Assembly: GCF_037113415.1 (NCBI RefSeq)
Contig: NZ_CP146608.1
Location: 1,384,501-1,448,500 of the forward strand
Reading direction: 5' to 3'
Origin: Devosia sp. XK-2
GTDB lineage: Bacteria > Pseudomonadota > Alphaproteobacteria > Rhizobiales > Devosiaceae
Length of the DNA: 64,000 nt
Both the position numbers and the translations under genes were made by a program. Position 1 is the first letter of the stretch; each line of letters opens with the position of its first letter. The notes beneath the pieces are model-generated. The model was not told the DNA's origin. It saw only the letters and a program-made list of their open reading frames with translations, and ran no database searches. Shown here piece by piece: positions 25,285 to 34,520 of this stretch.

Positions 25285-25835
25285 TAAAACCAGCGCTCCT
25301 GCACCACGATCGTGTCGCCCGGGAAGATCGGGAAGTCCAGTTCCACCGAGCCCTTGACCATTTCGTTGCCCTGGCGCCGATAGACTACAGCCCGGTTGCG
25401 GTCGGCCGTTTCGGTATAGCCGCCGGCAGTGCTGATCGCGGCGCGCACAGTCATGCCGTAAACATAGGCGAACTGGCCGGACGACTTGATTTCGCCCTGT
25501 ATAAAGAACGGGCGATACTGGTCGATTTCCACCGCGACGTCGGGATTGCGCATATAGCCATTGGCGAGCGCGCGCGCCAGGCGCTGTGCGGCATTCTCGG
25601 TCGTGCTGCCGCGCACTTGCACCGGCCCGACCAGCGGGAACGCAATCGCCCCCTTGTCATCGACTTTATAGGTTTTGCTCAACTCGGCATCGCCATAAAC
25701 AGTTACCCGTACGATATCGCCCGTATCAAGCAGATATGGCCCCTTGGTGTCGACAAGATAGCTCGAGGGGCGCGTCGTTGCGCAGCCAGACAGTACAAGC
25801 GTCGCGACGACGGCGATAAGTGATAGCCAGCGCAT
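25284..25835 (-). CDS. Outer-membrane polysaccharide export lipoprotein (OPX family)
   Basis: A 183-residue lipoprotein with a type II signal peptide and lipobox LSGC (Cys near 18). The export domain follows: LLDTGDIVRVTVYGDAELSK, then IAFPLVGPVQVRGST, and a SLBB-like part VEIDQYRPFFIQGEIKSSGQF. It is at the short end of the family, similar to ExoF/Wza-type proteins without the C-terminal barrel helix. It is the first gene of the minus-strand operon and faces the co-polymerase gene at 25987 across a 151-base promoter region. Confidence 0.9.
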   Translation of the reverse strand: MRWLSLIAVVATLVLSGCATTRPSSYLVDTKGPYLLDTGDIVRVTVYGDAELSKTYKVDDKGAIAFPLVGPVQVRGSTTENAAQRLARALANGYMRNPDVAVEIDQYRPFFIQGEIKSSGQFAYVYGMTVRAAISTAGGYTETADRNRAVVYRRQGNEMVKGSVELDFPIFPGDTIVVQERWF

Positions 25836-25876
25836 AAGAATCCCAAATCCTCGAATTGTCCGAAGTCTGGCGGTTC

Positions 25877-25945
25877 ATGGTTAAGATTTCGCTTATGGCC
25901 GGTGCGCGCTGTTGCACCATGCGGGACGGGTTAACCCAATGTTGA
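25877..25945. promoter_or_regulatory. Possible CtrA-type sites in the exopolysaccharide promoter region
   Basis: ATGGTTAA (25877-25884, the reverse of TTAACCAT) and TTAA-N7-TTGA (25931-25945) resemble CtrA half and full sites (consensus TTAA-N7-TTAA). A rough -35 TTGACC begins at 25942. These are weak and common motifs. Confidence 0.3.
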
Positions 25946-25986
25946 CCATGCATGGCTTAGCTCTAGGACGTTATTGAGGGCCCGTT

Positions 25987-28314
25987 ATGACCTACGAACA
26001 ATCACCAATGGATGACACGCGGATTGATGTGGCTGCACTGTTCTCGGCCATTATTCGGCGCCTTCCGCGCATCCTGCTCATAACGCTCGGATTGCTCGTG
26101 GCCGCTTTCGTTGTTCTGATGTTTCAGCCGCGAATGTACGAATCCTCTTCGGCCATCCTGGTAGAGCCGCGTTCGAGCCCCTATGTGCGCGCCTCAAACG
26201 AGCAGGCGCCCTCGATCTCGGGGAACGAGGTTGGCGTCGTCTCAAGCCAGATTGAACTGCTGAAGTCGCGAGACACGCTGCTCGGCGTGATCGATGAGCT
26301 GGATTTGCGCTCCGTGCCCGAGTTCAACGGTTCCGCCTCCGGTTTTTCGCCGCTTGCCATGATCATGCAGATCGCTGGCCGCCGCGCTGCTACGCCCAAC
26401 AGCATTGACGAAACGGTGCTGACGGCCCTCTACGAGCGCCTCAACGTCGCCCAGGAGCGCGACTCCCGGATTATCTCGGTGACGGTCAGCACCACAGATC
26501 CGGAGCTCTCGGCGCGCATAGCCAATGCGGTCGCCTCGGCCCATGTGGCGCGGCGGGCGCAATTGTCCATATCCGATACTGCCGACGCCACCGGCTGGCT
26601 GCGCGAGGAAATCGACCGGCTGCGCGTGGCCGTGCAGGATGCGGAGTCGGCGGTCGCCAATTTCCGGGTCGAGAACGATCTGTTCACCGGCCAGAACAAT
26701 ACCAGCCTGCTCGATCAGGAACTCTCCAATATTTCCGGTCAGATCACCGCTGCGCAGGAGCGCAAGAGCGCAGCCATGTCCCGCGCTACGCTGATCCGCG
26801 GGCTGATCGAACGTGGTCAGCCCATCGAGGGCGTGGCCAACGTTCAGGATTCCGTCGTTATTCAGCGGCTGAGCGAGGAAAAGGCGCGCCTGCAGGGCGA
26901 ACAGGCGCAGCGCTCCGCGACCTTGCTCTCGAACCATCCCTCGATACGTGCGCTCAACGCGCAGATCGCCGAGCTCAACAACCAGATCCGCATCGAAGGA
27001 GGCCGTGTGGCGGCCGCGCTCGAGGCGGAGGCCAAAATCGAGGCCGATCTGGAAGCCTCGCTGCAGGCCGAATTGGCGCGGGCCAAGTCCAGTGCCTCGC
27101 TGGCCACCCGCGAAACCGTCACCCTGGATAGCCTGGAGCGGGAAGCCAAGGCGCAGCGTGACCTGCTGGAGGCCTATCTCCTGCGCTTTAATGAAGCCTC
27201 CTCGCGTGTCGATGCCAACTCCGCTTTGCCGGACGTTCGTGTCGTGTCCGAGGCGGCGCCGTCGGTAACGGCCGCCTCGCCAAAGACGACATTGATCATG
27301 ATCGCCGTTGGCGTACTGTCCGTCGTCGTACAGGTCGGCGCCGCGGCCTTCGGGGAACTGATGTCGGGCCGTGCCCTGGCCCCTGTGACACGGGAGAGTC
27401 TGGGGGGCGACGTGCTTGAGGAAGCCCCTTTCGACGTCGAGGAACTGGAGCCCGACCAGCGCTGGGAAGCTGAGGGCGAAGAGGAGGTTCTTGCCTCAAC
27501 GGCCGGCCACGACCTGTCGCCTCTCGACGAGCTCGCCGGAGACCTTTCCGACATGCGCCCCTCCGCCGCCGTGCAAACGAAACCGGGCGCGAAACCAACA
27601 CCGGATGCTGATCCCGCCTCGGACGCGGTTCGCACCTTCATTCGCGAGCAAATGGCGGGAATCTCCGCTGCCAGCCGCCGGGCTAGGGATGAAATTGCCG
27701 CAAAGTCCTCCGTAGTCCCGGAAGTGATGTCGTCCACCGATCAGGACAGTGCTACGGCCAAGCCGGCCCGGGTGCTCCGTTATACCGATCTTATCTCCGA
27801 CCTGGCACTGGGGCGCACACATCTGCTGCTGCTTGCTGACCACCAGGGTGGCCAATCGAGCCGCGTGCTGGCTGAAGACCTGATTGGCGATGCGATCTCA
27901 AAGGGGCTCAGCGTCGCCCTGATCGACGCGGGCACCGGCCGGCAGACCCATGAGCCGGGTGTCACCGATCTTAGCCAGGGCAGCGCCAGCTTCGGCAATG
28001 TCGTGCAGAAATCGGCCGATAACGGCTTTGCCGAAGTCACCTGGGGCAAGGGCATCGAGATTGACCGCCAGTCTAGCCGTCCAGCCACGCTGGTTGAAGC
28101 GTTGGGCGACATCTACGAGGTCGTCATCGTCTTGACGGGGCAGGTCGCAGGCACCTCTTCGCTGGACCTGTTTGTCGAACTCGGCGGCCGCGTGGTGCTG
28201 GTGGCCGATGATGAGACCAAGCTGGATCGTGCTGAACTGGCGCGGCAGCGGCTGGAGAATGCCGGCTTGGCACGTGTCGAGATCACCGCGCTCGCCGAGC
28301 CGGTTGCGGCCTGA
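25987..28314 (+). CDS. Polysaccharide co-polymerase (Wzz/Wzc-like) with degenerate kinase domain
   Basis: A 775-residue inner-membrane protein. Membrane helix 1 is near 32-52; a long periplasmic coiled-coil (about 140-430) follows; helix 2 is near 440-462; then an acidic linker and a C-terminal P-loop-like domain (about 600-775). In the last part, LLLLADHQGGQSSRVLAEDL occupies the Walker A position but lacks the GxGKS Lys, and VALIDAGT stands in for Walker A'. No Tyr-rich tail is present. It probably controls chain length and export but is not an active tyrosine kinase. ATG follows GAGGG. The deacetylase gene follows after 17 bases. Confidence 0.88.
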   Translation: MTYEQSPMDDTRIDVAALFSAIIRRLPRILLITLGLLVAAFVVLMFQPRMYESSSAILVEPRSSPYVRASNEQAPSISGNEVGVVSSQIELLKSRDTLLGVIDELDLRSVPEFNGSASGFSPLAMIMQIAGRRAATPNSIDETVLTALYERLNVAQERDSRIISVTVSTTDPELSARIANAVASAHVARRAQLSISDTADATGWLREEIDRLRVAVQDAESAVANFRVENDLFTGQNNTSLLDQELSNISGQITAAQERKSAAMSRATLIRGLIERGQPIEGVANVQDSVVIQRLSEEKARLQGEQAQRSATLLSNHPSIRALNAQIAELNNQIRIEGGRVAAALEAEAKIEADLEASLQAELARAKSSASLATRETVTLDSLEREAKAQRDLLEAYLLRFNEASSRVDANSALPDVRVVSEAAPSVTAASPKTTLIMIAVGVLSVVVQVGAAAFGELMSGRALAPVTRESLGGDVLEEAPFDVEELEPDQRWEAEGEEEVLASTAGHDLSPLDELAGDLSDMRPSAAVQTKPGAKPTPDADPASDAVRTFIREQMAGISAASRRARDEIAAKSSVVPEVMSSTDQDSATAKPARVLRYTDLISDLALGRTHLLLLADHQGGQSSRVLAEDLIGDAISKGLSVALIDAGTGRQTHEPGVTDLSQGSASFGNVVQKSADNGFAEVTWGKGIEIDRQSSRPATLVEALGDIYEVVIVLTGQVAGTSSLDLFVELGGRVVLVADDETKLDRAELARQRLENAGLARVEITALAEPVAA

Positions 28315-28331
28315 CGGCCGAGAGACGCCAG

Positions 28332-29372
28332 ATGTCGCTCAAATATGCCGCCATTCGCGCCAGCTTCGAGCTGCTCTGGCTCACCGGCATGCCTCACCTG
28401 TTCCGGCTCTTGTCGCGTTCACGCGGCGTGATCTTCACGCTCCACCGCGTCCTGCCTGAAGAGCCTGCCGACTTCTCGCCCAATGCAATTCTGCAGATAC
28501 AACCGGATTTTCTCGAATATTGCCTGGAACGTCTGGTCGAATTGGGCATCGACATTGTCAGTCTCGATGAGGCGTTGGGGCGTCTGGCGGCCCCAAAGCG
28601 GGGGCGTCCATTCGTCGTCCTGACCTTTGACGATGCCTACCGCGACAACCTGCGCTATGCGCTGCCGATCCTGCAAGCGCATCAGGCGCCCTTCACGCTT
28701 TACGTGCCCACGGCCTTCATTGACGGGGTCGGACAACTTTGGTGGCAGGCCATTGAGGACATCATAGCCCGTCAGGACGCGGTGGCCTTTACCGAAGCGG
28801 ACGAAACTGAATATGTCGAAACCCGCACCCTGGCGCAGAAACGCGAGGCTTTCGATAGGCTTTACTGGCGCATGCGCCAACTGCCCGAGCCGGATCGTCT
28901 GGCCCTTCTTGCCGAGTTCACCGCGGCCTATGGCTATGATCTTGATCGGCAATGCCGCGACCTGATCATGACCTGGCAGGAATTGCGTCTGTTTGCCGGT
29001 GACCCGCTCTGTACCATCGGCGCGCATACCGTGCATCACTACGAATTGGCCAAACTGCCGATCGAGCAGGCGCGCAACGAAATGGCTCGATCGGTGGATG
29101 TGATTGAAGCCCAGTTTGGCATCCGGCCGACGCATTTTTCTTATCCGCTGGGCGGACCACTGTCCTGCGGCACCCGCGAATTCGCGCTGGCAAAAGAGCT
29201 CGGCTTCCGCACGGCGGTTACCACCCGTCCGGGCGGCCTCTACCCGCACCACCTGCAAAAACCGACCGAATTGCCCCGCGTTTCGCTCAACGGCTACTTC
29301 CAGCAGCGCCGCTATGTCGATGTTTTCGCCAGTGGCGGTCTCTTCACCCAACTTGGCAAATTAACCGGCTAA
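28332..29372 (+). CDS. Polysaccharide deacetylase (NodB/CE4 family)
   Basis: A 346-residue NodB-type deacetylase. Motif 1 is VVLTFDDAYRDN (catalytic Asp and metal Asp near 97), motif 2 is IGAHTVHHYELA (His-x3-His near 235), and motif 3 is HFSYPLGGP near 270. The N-terminal FTLHRVLPEE is also typical. No signal peptide is obvious, but residues 8-28 are hydrophobic and may anchor it. It likely removes acetyl groups from the exopolysaccharide or its lipid-linked unit, given the co-polymerase gene upstream. Confidence 0.9.
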   Translation: MSLKYAAIRASFELLWLTGMPHLFRLLSRSRGVIFTLHRVLPEEPADFSPNAILQIQPDFLEYCLERLVELGIDIVSLDEALGRLAAPKRGRPFVVLTFDDAYRDNLRYALPILQAHQAPFTLYVPTAFIDGVGQLWWQAIEDIIARQDAVAFTEADETEYVETRTLAQKREAFDRLYWRMRQLPEPDRLALLAEFTAAYGYDLDRQCRDLIMTWQELRLFAGDPLCTIGAHTVHHYELAKLPIEQARNEMARSVDVIEAQFGIRPTHFSYPLGGPLSCGTREFALAKELGFRTAVTTRPGGLYPHHLQKPTELPRVSLNGYFQQRRYVDVFASGGLFTQLGKLTG

Positions 29373-29402
29373 CCTACTGATTAGATTCGCGTAGCGACCT
29401 TG

Positions 29403-29624
29403 CTACCGTTTGATCTGGGAGGCGTCCGGTTTGGCCATCCATTTGATCAACGGCATGGCCGGAAGCACCCAGCCCATGCCGGCGGCGATGAAGAACACGA
29501 TCAGCACCAGGCCTGGCAGTCCTTCGGGCAGCAGCAGATAGACCCAGGTCGCCAGCATCGACCACAGGACGATTGAGCCAACCAGAAGGAAGGCGCCTAT
29601 CAATTTGCGGCTGCGCTGGGTCAT
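29403..29624 (-). CDS. DUF2842 family small membrane protein
   Basis: About 73 residues with two membrane helices (LIGAFLLVGSIVLWSMLATWVYLLL and a second containing VLIVFFIAAGMGWVLPA). The ending PLIKWMAKPD is typical of DUF2842, an alphaproteobacterial family of unknown role. ATG 29624 gives the usual start MTQRSRKLIG; ATG 29633 adds three residues. It is divergent from the heme A synthase gene. Confidence 0.82.
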   Translation of the reverse strand: MTQRSRKLIGAFLLVGSIVLWSMLATWVYLLLPEGLPGLVLIVFFIAAGMGWVLPAMPLIKWMAKPDASQIKR

Positions 29625-29703
29625 GTGCGGCATCTGGGCTGTTGCGAGGTGGTGACGAGGGGATTACCACTCCCGCACTTTCGTCGAAACCGGAAATCGC
29701 GCC

Positions 29704-30765
29704 GTGAACGCCATGCAAGATGCCGCACCGGGCCAAGTCAGCTATGCCAGTGACCATTTGCGGCCCGTTCGCATCTGGCTCTATGGGCTCGCGGCCTTTG
29801 TCCTGCTCATTGTGGTTGTTGGCGGCATCACGCGCCTGACCGAGTCAGGCCTGTCCATCACCTCATGGAAGCCCATTTCCGGTGTCATTCCTCCATTGAA
29901 CCAGGCTGATTGGGAGGCCGAGTTCGAGGCCTATAAGCAGATTCCGCAATACTCGGTTCTCAATTCCTGGATGAGCCTGGACGATTTCAAGTTCATCTTC
30001 TTCTGGGAATGGTTTCACCGGCTGATCGCTCGTTTCCTGGGCGTCCTGTTCATTGTGCCCTTCGTGGTCTTCCTGTTTCAAAAGCGTTTGTCGCGCGATC
30101 TGGCCTGGCCATTGTTCGGTCTGTTCGTCCTCGGCGGCTTCCAGGGCGCTTTGGGTTGGTGGATGGTCTCGTCCGGGCTGACGGAACTGACATCGGTCTC
30201 GCAATATCGCCTGGCGGCGCATCTGACCGCAGCCAGCCTGCTATTCATTGCCCTGGTCTATGTTGCCCGGTCCTTGTCTCCTGGCCGTGTTCTGGGACGG
30301 GTGACGGGCTTTCACATGACCACCGGCGTCATCCTGCTGCTTGCCGTCGTCCTGCAGATTGGGGCAGGAGCCTTTGTCGCGGGCCTTGATGCGGGCATGG
30401 GCTATCAGACCTGGCCACTTATGGATGGTGCCATTGTGCCCAATGGGCTATTCGCCATGGACCCGGCCTGGCGCAACTTGTTCGAAAACGCGCTGACAGT
30501 GCAGTTCGTCCATCGCGGCATTGCCTATCTCATCATCGCCTATATCGCCTGGTTGATCTGGCGCCGTTATAAGGATGGCGGCTTTGGCGGCGTGCATGGC
30601 TGGTTGCCGCGCATCGGCGCCATCGTGCTGCTGCAGGTCTGCTTGGGCATAGCCACCCTGCTCATGGCCGTTCCCATAGGGCTGGCAGTCGGCCACCAAG
30701 CGCTCGCCTTTATGCTGGCTGGTCTTGCAGCGGGCTATATCGCGGATATGCGGCGGGTGCGGTAA
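29704..30765 (+). CDS. ctaA: Heme A synthase (CtaA/Cox15)
   Basis: A 353-residue inner-membrane protein with eight helices that turns heme O into heme A for aa3-type oxidases. The signature GGITRLTESGLSITSWKP is near residue 40. Four helical His that bind heme are visible in EWFHRLIARF, RLAAHLTAAS, FVHRGIAYL and VGHQALAF. GTG 29704 is favoured because GGAAA is correctly spaced; ATG 29713 would be nine bases later. It shows that the organism also respires oxygen with a heme A oxidase. Confidence 0.94.
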   Translation: MNAMQDAAPGQVSYASDHLRPVRIWLYGLAAFVLLIVVVGGITRLTESGLSITSWKPISGVIPPLNQADWEAEFEAYKQIPQYSVLNSWMSLDDFKFIFFWEWFHRLIARFLGVLFIVPFVVFLFQKRLSRDLAWPLFGLFVLGGFQGALGWWMVSSGLTELTSVSQYRLAAHLTAASLLFIALVYVARSLSPGRVLGRVTGFHMTTGVILLLAVVLQIGAGAFVAGLDAGMGYQTWPLMDGAIVPNGLFAMDPAWRNLFENALTVQFVHRGIAYLIIAYIAWLIWRRYKDGGFGGVHGWLPRIGAIVLLQVCLGIATLLMAVPIGLAVGHQALAFMLAGLAAGYIADMRRVR

Positions 30766-30816
30766 AATAATACCGCATTCATAAGTATTTGATTTTGCGC
30801 ATGAAATTATTGGGTG

Positions 30817-30845
30817 TTGACGGGCTGGTGAATCTCTCATAGAGA
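30817..30845 (+). promoter_or_regulatory. Possible promoter of rplM-rpsI
   Basis: TTGACG (30817-30822) with TAGAGA 17 bases later (30840-30845) is a moderate sigma-70-like match ahead of the ribosomal operon. The -10 is poor. Confidence 0.3.
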
Positions 30846-30858
30846 GCCGCTCGAACTG

Positions 30859-30879
30859 GCCGGTCCCCCGTGGGCCGGC
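30859..30879 (+). repeat. Hairpin in the rplM leader
   Basis: An 8-bp GC-rich stem (30859-30863 and 30865-30867 with 30872-30879, bulge at 30864) with a 4-base loop lies about 25 bases before the rplM start. It may be a leader regulatory structure for L13/S9; no T-run follows. Confidence 0.4.
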
Positions 30880-30904
30880 TGCTTGAATCTTAGGGAATTC
30901 GCTT

Positions 30905-31369
30905 ATGAGCACGTACTCGGCAAAACCGAGCGAGATCGAGAAGCAGTGGGTCCTGATCGACGCCGAAGGGCTGGTCGTGGGTCGCCTGGCTTCGATCATC
31001 GCCTCGCGTCTGCGCGGCAAGCACAAGCCGACCTTCACCCCCCATATGGACATGGGCGACAACATCATCGTCATCAACGCCGACAAGGTGAAGCTGACCG
31101 GTCGCAAGCTCGACCAGCACCGCTTCTACTGGCACACCGGTTTCCCCGGCGGCATCAAGGACCGCACCGCGCGTGAGCTGCTCGAAGGCCGCTTCCCCAA
31201 CCGCGTCCTTGAAAACGCCGTTCGCCGCATGATGCCGGGTGGTCCGCTGACCCGCGCCCAGCTCAAGAACCTGCGCGTTTACGCCGGTACTGAGCATCCC
31301 CACGAAGCGCAGAACCCGACCAAGCTCGACGTCGCTGCGATGAACTCCAAGAACGTCCGGGTGAAGTAA
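30905..31369 (+). CDS. rplM: 50S ribosomal protein L13
   Basis: A 154-residue ribosomal protein. Family blocks are [18 protein letters not shown] near 14, [18 protein letters not shown] near 50, and [28 protein letters not shown] near 105. AGGGAA precedes the ATG. It is followed after one base by rpsI, the usual order. Confidence 0.98.
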   Translation: MSTYSAKPSEIEKQWVLIDAEGLVVGRLASIIASRLRGKHKPTFTPHMDMGDNIIVINADKVKLTGRKLDQHRFYWHTGFPGGIKDRTARELLEGRFPNRVLENAVRRMMPGGPLTRAQLKNLRVYAGTEHPHEAQNPTKLDVAAMNSKNVRVK

Positions 31370-31370
31370 T

Positions 31371-31850
31371 ATGGCTGAAACCATCAACTCCCTCGAAGAC
31401 CTCGGCACGTCTGCTGCCGCTCCGGTCAACACCGCTCCGGTCCACGTCCAGAAGCTCGACAGCCTCGGCCGCGCCTATGCCACCGGCAAGCGCAAGAACG
31501 CCGTCGCTCGCGTTTGGATCAAGCCGGGCAAGGGCACTCTGACCGTCAACGGCCGCGAATTCGCCAAGTACTTCGCCCGTCCGGTTCTCCAGCTCATCGT
31601 CAAGCAGCCGATCGTCGCTTCCGAGCGCCTCGACCAGTATGACGTGAACGTCACCGTTGCCGGTGGCGGCCTTTCCGGCCAGGCTGGTGCTGTTCGTCAC
31701 GGCATCTCCAAGGCGCTCACCTACTTCGAACCCGCCCTGCGCCCGGTTCTGAAGAAGGGTGGCTTCCTGACCCGCGACAGCCGTGTTGTCGAGCGTAAGA
31801 AGTACGGCAAGGCCAAGGCCCGCCGCTCCTTCCAGTTCTCCAAGCGCTAA
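31371..31850 (+). CDS. rpsI: 30S ribosomal protein S9
   Basis: A 159-residue protein with an Ala/Thr-rich alphaproteobacterial N-terminal extension (about 30 residues). The conserved [18 protein letters not shown], the [18 protein letters not shown] block and the basic tail [17 protein letters not shown] are all present. The C-terminal Lys-Arg reaches the decoding site. The terminator at 31880 ends the operon. Confidence 0.98.
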   Translation: MAETINSLEDLGTSAAAPVNTAPVHVQKLDSLGRAYATGKRKNAVARVWIKPGKGTLTVNGREFAKYFARPVLQLIVKQPIVASERLDQYDVNVTVAGGGLSGQAGAVRHGISKALTYFEPALRPVLKKGGFLTRDSRVVERKKYGKAKARRSFQFSKR

Positions 31851-31879
31851 GGCGTCGGACGACATTTCGATATTGCGAG

Positions 31880-31904
31880 GGGCCGGGAAACCGGCCCTTT
31901 TGCT
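31880..31904 (+). terminator. Terminator after rpsI
   Basis: A 7-bp GC stem (31880-31886 with 31891-31897) closed by a GAAA tetraloop and followed by TTTTGCTTT. A classic intrinsic terminator. Confidence 0.92.
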
Positions 31905-31918
31905 TTGGAGAGGCCAAG

Positions 31919-32320
31919 ATGCTCAGTCACGTTACCATCGGCAGCAACGACCTGGACCGCGCTGGCGCATTCTACGATGCCGTTCTGCAACCGCTCGGCC
32001 TGCGTCGTCGCCAGGTCGAGCCCGATGGTGGTCCCCTTGCTCTGTGCTGGGTAGGCGCCAAAGCCTATCCGCGCTTCTACGTCTATTCGCCTTTTGACGG
32101 GCAGCCGGCAACGCCGGGCAATGGTGCCATGATCGCCTTTATCGCGCCTTCGCGCGAAGCCGTCGATCGGGCATATGCTGCCGGGCTTGAAGGGGGCGGG
32201 GCGGGCGAAGGTGCCCCCGGGCTACGGCCTCACTACGCGCCGGACTATTATGGCGCCTATCTGCGCGATCCGGATGGCAACAAGCTCCATCTGGTGCATC
32301 GCCCCGCATTGCTGGCATAG
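31919..32320 (+). CDS. VOC family protein (glyoxalase/bleomycin resistance/dioxygenase fold)
   Basis: A 133-residue vicinal-oxygen-chelate protein. It opens MLSHVTIGSNDLDRAGAFYDAVLQPLGLRR and ends APDYYGAYLRDPDGNKLHLVHR; the His and Glu-like positions for metal binding are at the start of strand 1 and in the last strand. The substrate cannot be read. GGAG precedes the ATG. It lies 3 bases before a membrane-protein gene and is likely co-transcribed with it. Confidence 0.85.
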   Translation: MLSHVTIGSNDLDRAGAFYDAVLQPLGLRRRQVEPDGGPLALCWVGAKAYPRFYVYSPFDGQPATPGNGAMIAFIAPSREAVDRAYAAGLEGGGAGEGAPGLRPHYAPDYYGAYLRDPDGNKLHLVHRPALLA

Positions 32321-32323
32321 GCC

Positions 32324-32965
32324 ATGCCCAGCCTCGTCTCCCGTTTTCATCTTCTGCTGTTCGGCGTCACTCTGGCCATAGCCGGGGTCGCGCTTCTCCA
32401 TATCCCGGCTGGTTACGCCTTTCCTGCTCATTGGCAGGGTAGCGCGGCCGACTGGCTCTGGCCGCGCGAAGTGGCGCTGTCTGTCGCGCCCCTGGTACAA
32501 TTCGCCCTGATGGCTGCCTTCTTTCTGCTTGGCCGGGCGCTCACCCAAAACCACCTCGCCAAGACCAGGCATATCCTTGATCCGGCATTGACCTTGCTCC
32601 TCGCCGTGGCGGCCTCTTGCCAGCTCGGCCTGCTGCTCAACGGCATTGGTTCGGACTTCGACATGTTCCGCATCACCGCCTTCGTTCTGGCAACCGTGCT
32701 GCTCGTCCTGGCGGCAGTGATCTTCGAGGCTGAGCGCCACTCCTATGCAGGGCTCCGCATGCCTTGGCCCATTCCGTCAGATCGTGCCTGGATGATCGTG
32801 CACCGTTCGGCAGGCCTGGCCTGCGGCGTGGCAGCGGCCGGTTTGGCGTGGCTCGCCTGGATCGACCCCGGCCCTGGGCTGCTGGTGATCGGTATGGCTT
32901 TGGCCTTGTTCATGCCGCCGGTCATCGCCGGCTTGATCAGCCAGATCATCGGCAAAAGACGATAA
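32324..32965 (+). CDS. SdpI/DUF1648-like membrane protein
   Basis: A 213-residue inner-membrane protein with six hydrophobic segments. The N-terminal part has PAHWQGSAADWLWPREVALSVAPLVQ, which resembles DUF1648 (the W...A.G-W-PRE pattern). The second half contains SDRAWMIVHRSAGLACGV, close to the S-x-x-x-W-x-x-x-HR pattern of SdpI-type immunity/regulatory proteins. I place it there with moderate confidence. Its function is unknown. Confidence 0.6.
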   Translation: MPSLVSRFHLLLFGVTLAIAGVALLHIPAGYAFPAHWQGSAADWLWPREVALSVAPLVQFALMAAFFLLGRALTQNHLAKTRHILDPALTLLLAVAASCQLGLLLNGIGSDFDMFRITAFVLATVLLVLAAVIFEAERHSYAGLRMPWPIPSDRAWMIVHRSAGLACGVAAAGLAWLAWIDPGPGLLVIGMALALFMPPVIAGLISQIIGKRR

Positions 32966-33132
32966 ACATCCCATTCGCCGTCTGGTCGGTGGCAGAAAAA
33001 TCTTTCTCGGCCAGCGTAAAAGCAACGATATGCGCTGTTTTTATGCGGACTCACGTATAGGCTCTGCGCAAATATAAGGCGCGGTGCTTGTCAAATGAGC
33101 ATCGAGTCGCACGTTACTGAAAGGCTTTTCCA

Positions 33133-34500
33133 ATGCCCACTTCTGTTTCGGCCGGTGCCGCACCACGCGCGCCAAAGCCGCTATATCTCAATTTCGGCTT
33201 TCAGGTTCTGGCCGCCATGGTCATCGGCCTTGTGCTTGGCTTCATTGCCCGCTCCATGGGCCCCGACGCGGCGGGCGGCGCCAATTGGCTGACCCAAACC
33301 CTGTCCACGGTCGGTTCGTCCTTCGTGTCGCTGCTGCGGGCCTTGGTGCCGGTGCTGGTCTTCACCGCCATCGTGGCGTCCATCGCCAATCTGCGCGAAT
33401 TGCAGAACGCGGCAAAGCTGGTTTGGCAAACCCTTCTCTGGTTCGCCATCACCGCGCTGATCGCCGTTGCCATTGGTATCGCGCTGGGCCTGATCATCCA
33501 GCCCGGTCTCAACACAGCGGTGACCGAAGCCGCAGCGCGCGCGCCTTCATCAACGGGGTCCTGGCTCGATTTCCTCAAGGGTCTGATCCCCTCGAACTTC
33601 ATCGGCCTGCAGGCAAATACCCGCGTCGGCGACAGTGGGGCGAGCACCAGCCTCAGCTTCAACGTGTTGCAAATCCTCATCATTTCCATTGTGGTGGGCG
33701 TGGCCGCCCTGCGCGTCGGCCCGGCTGCCGACCCCTTCCTCGCCTTCAACCGGTCCTTCCTCAAGGTCATTCACAAGGTCCTCTGGTGGGTCATCCGCCT
33801 CACGCCCATCGGCACCATCGGCCTTTTGGGTAATGCCGTCGCTGTCTATGGCTGGGATGCGCTTGCACAACTGGGTTGGTACGCTGCTGCCATCTATATC
33901 GGTCTCTTCCTTGTGCTTTTTGTCGTCTATCCGGTGCTGTTGCAGGCCCATGGCCTCAACCCCATCCGCTATTTCCAGAGCGCCTGGCCGGCCATCCAGC
34001 TCGCTTTCGTCTCCCGCTCGTCCATCGGTACTCTGCCGGTGACCGAACGTGTCACGGAGAAGAACCTGGGCGTACCGCGCGAATATGCGGCCTTTGCCGT
34101 GCCGCTGGGCGCCACCACCAAGATGGACGGTTGCGCAGCCATCTATCCAGCGATCTCAGCGATCTTCGTGGCGCAGTTCTTCGGGGTGCCGCTCGAGCTG
34201 CAGCACTATTTCCTGATCATCTTCGTCTCGGTGATCGGCTCCGCGGCCACCGCCGGCCTTACCGGCGCCACCGTTATGCTGACGCTGACCCTGTCAACCC
34301 TCGGCCTGCCGCTCGAAGGCGTCGGCCTCTTGCTGGCGATCGATCCGATCCTTGATATGGGTCGCACTGCGGTCAACGTCGCTGGCCAGGCCTTGGTCCC
34401 GACCATTGTCGCCAAGCGCCAGGGCATCCTCAACCAGGCCGTTTACGACAACGGCAAGGCCATTGAAGACCTCGACGTTGAGGTCGTCCCAGCCGAATAG
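33133..34500 (+). CDS. Dicarboxylate/amino acid:cation symporter (DAACS family)
   Basis: A 455-residue membrane transporter with about eight helices and two re-entrant hairpins. SRSSIGTLPVTE near 290 is the Ser-rich hairpin 1. GATTKMDGCAAIYPAI near 320 corresponds to the N-MDG-T motif, and IDPILDMGRTAVNVAGQAL near 415 to the D-x-x-RT-x-x-N motif. It takes up C4-dicarboxylates, glutamate/aspartate or a related solute with Na+ or H+. The Cys after KMDG and the TcyP-like C-terminus leave cystine as an option. AAAGG precedes the ATG. Confidence 0.88.
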   Translation: MPTSVSAGAAPRAPKPLYLNFGFQVLAAMVIGLVLGFIARSMGPDAAGGANWLTQTLSTVGSSFVSLLRALVPVLVFTAIVASIANLRELQNAAKLVWQTLLWFAITALIAVAIGIALGLIIQPGLNTAVTEAAARAPSSTGSWLDFLKGLIPSNFIGLQANTRVGDSGASTSLSFNVLQILIISIVVGVAALRVGPAADPFLAFNRSFLKVIHKVLWWVIRLTPIGTIGLLGNAVAVYGWDALAQLGWYAAAIYIGLFLVLFVVYPVLLQAHGLNPIRYFQSAWPAIQLAFVSRSSIGTLPVTERVTEKNLGVPREYAAFAVPLGATTKMDGCAAIYPAISAIFVAQFFGVPLELQHYFLIIFVSVIGSAATAGLTGATVMLTLTLSTLGLPLEGVGLLLAIDPILDMGRTAVNVAGQALVPTIVAKRQGILNQAVYDNGKAIEDLDVEVVPAE

Positions 34501-34520
34501 GTCTGGATATCGTCCAAAAT

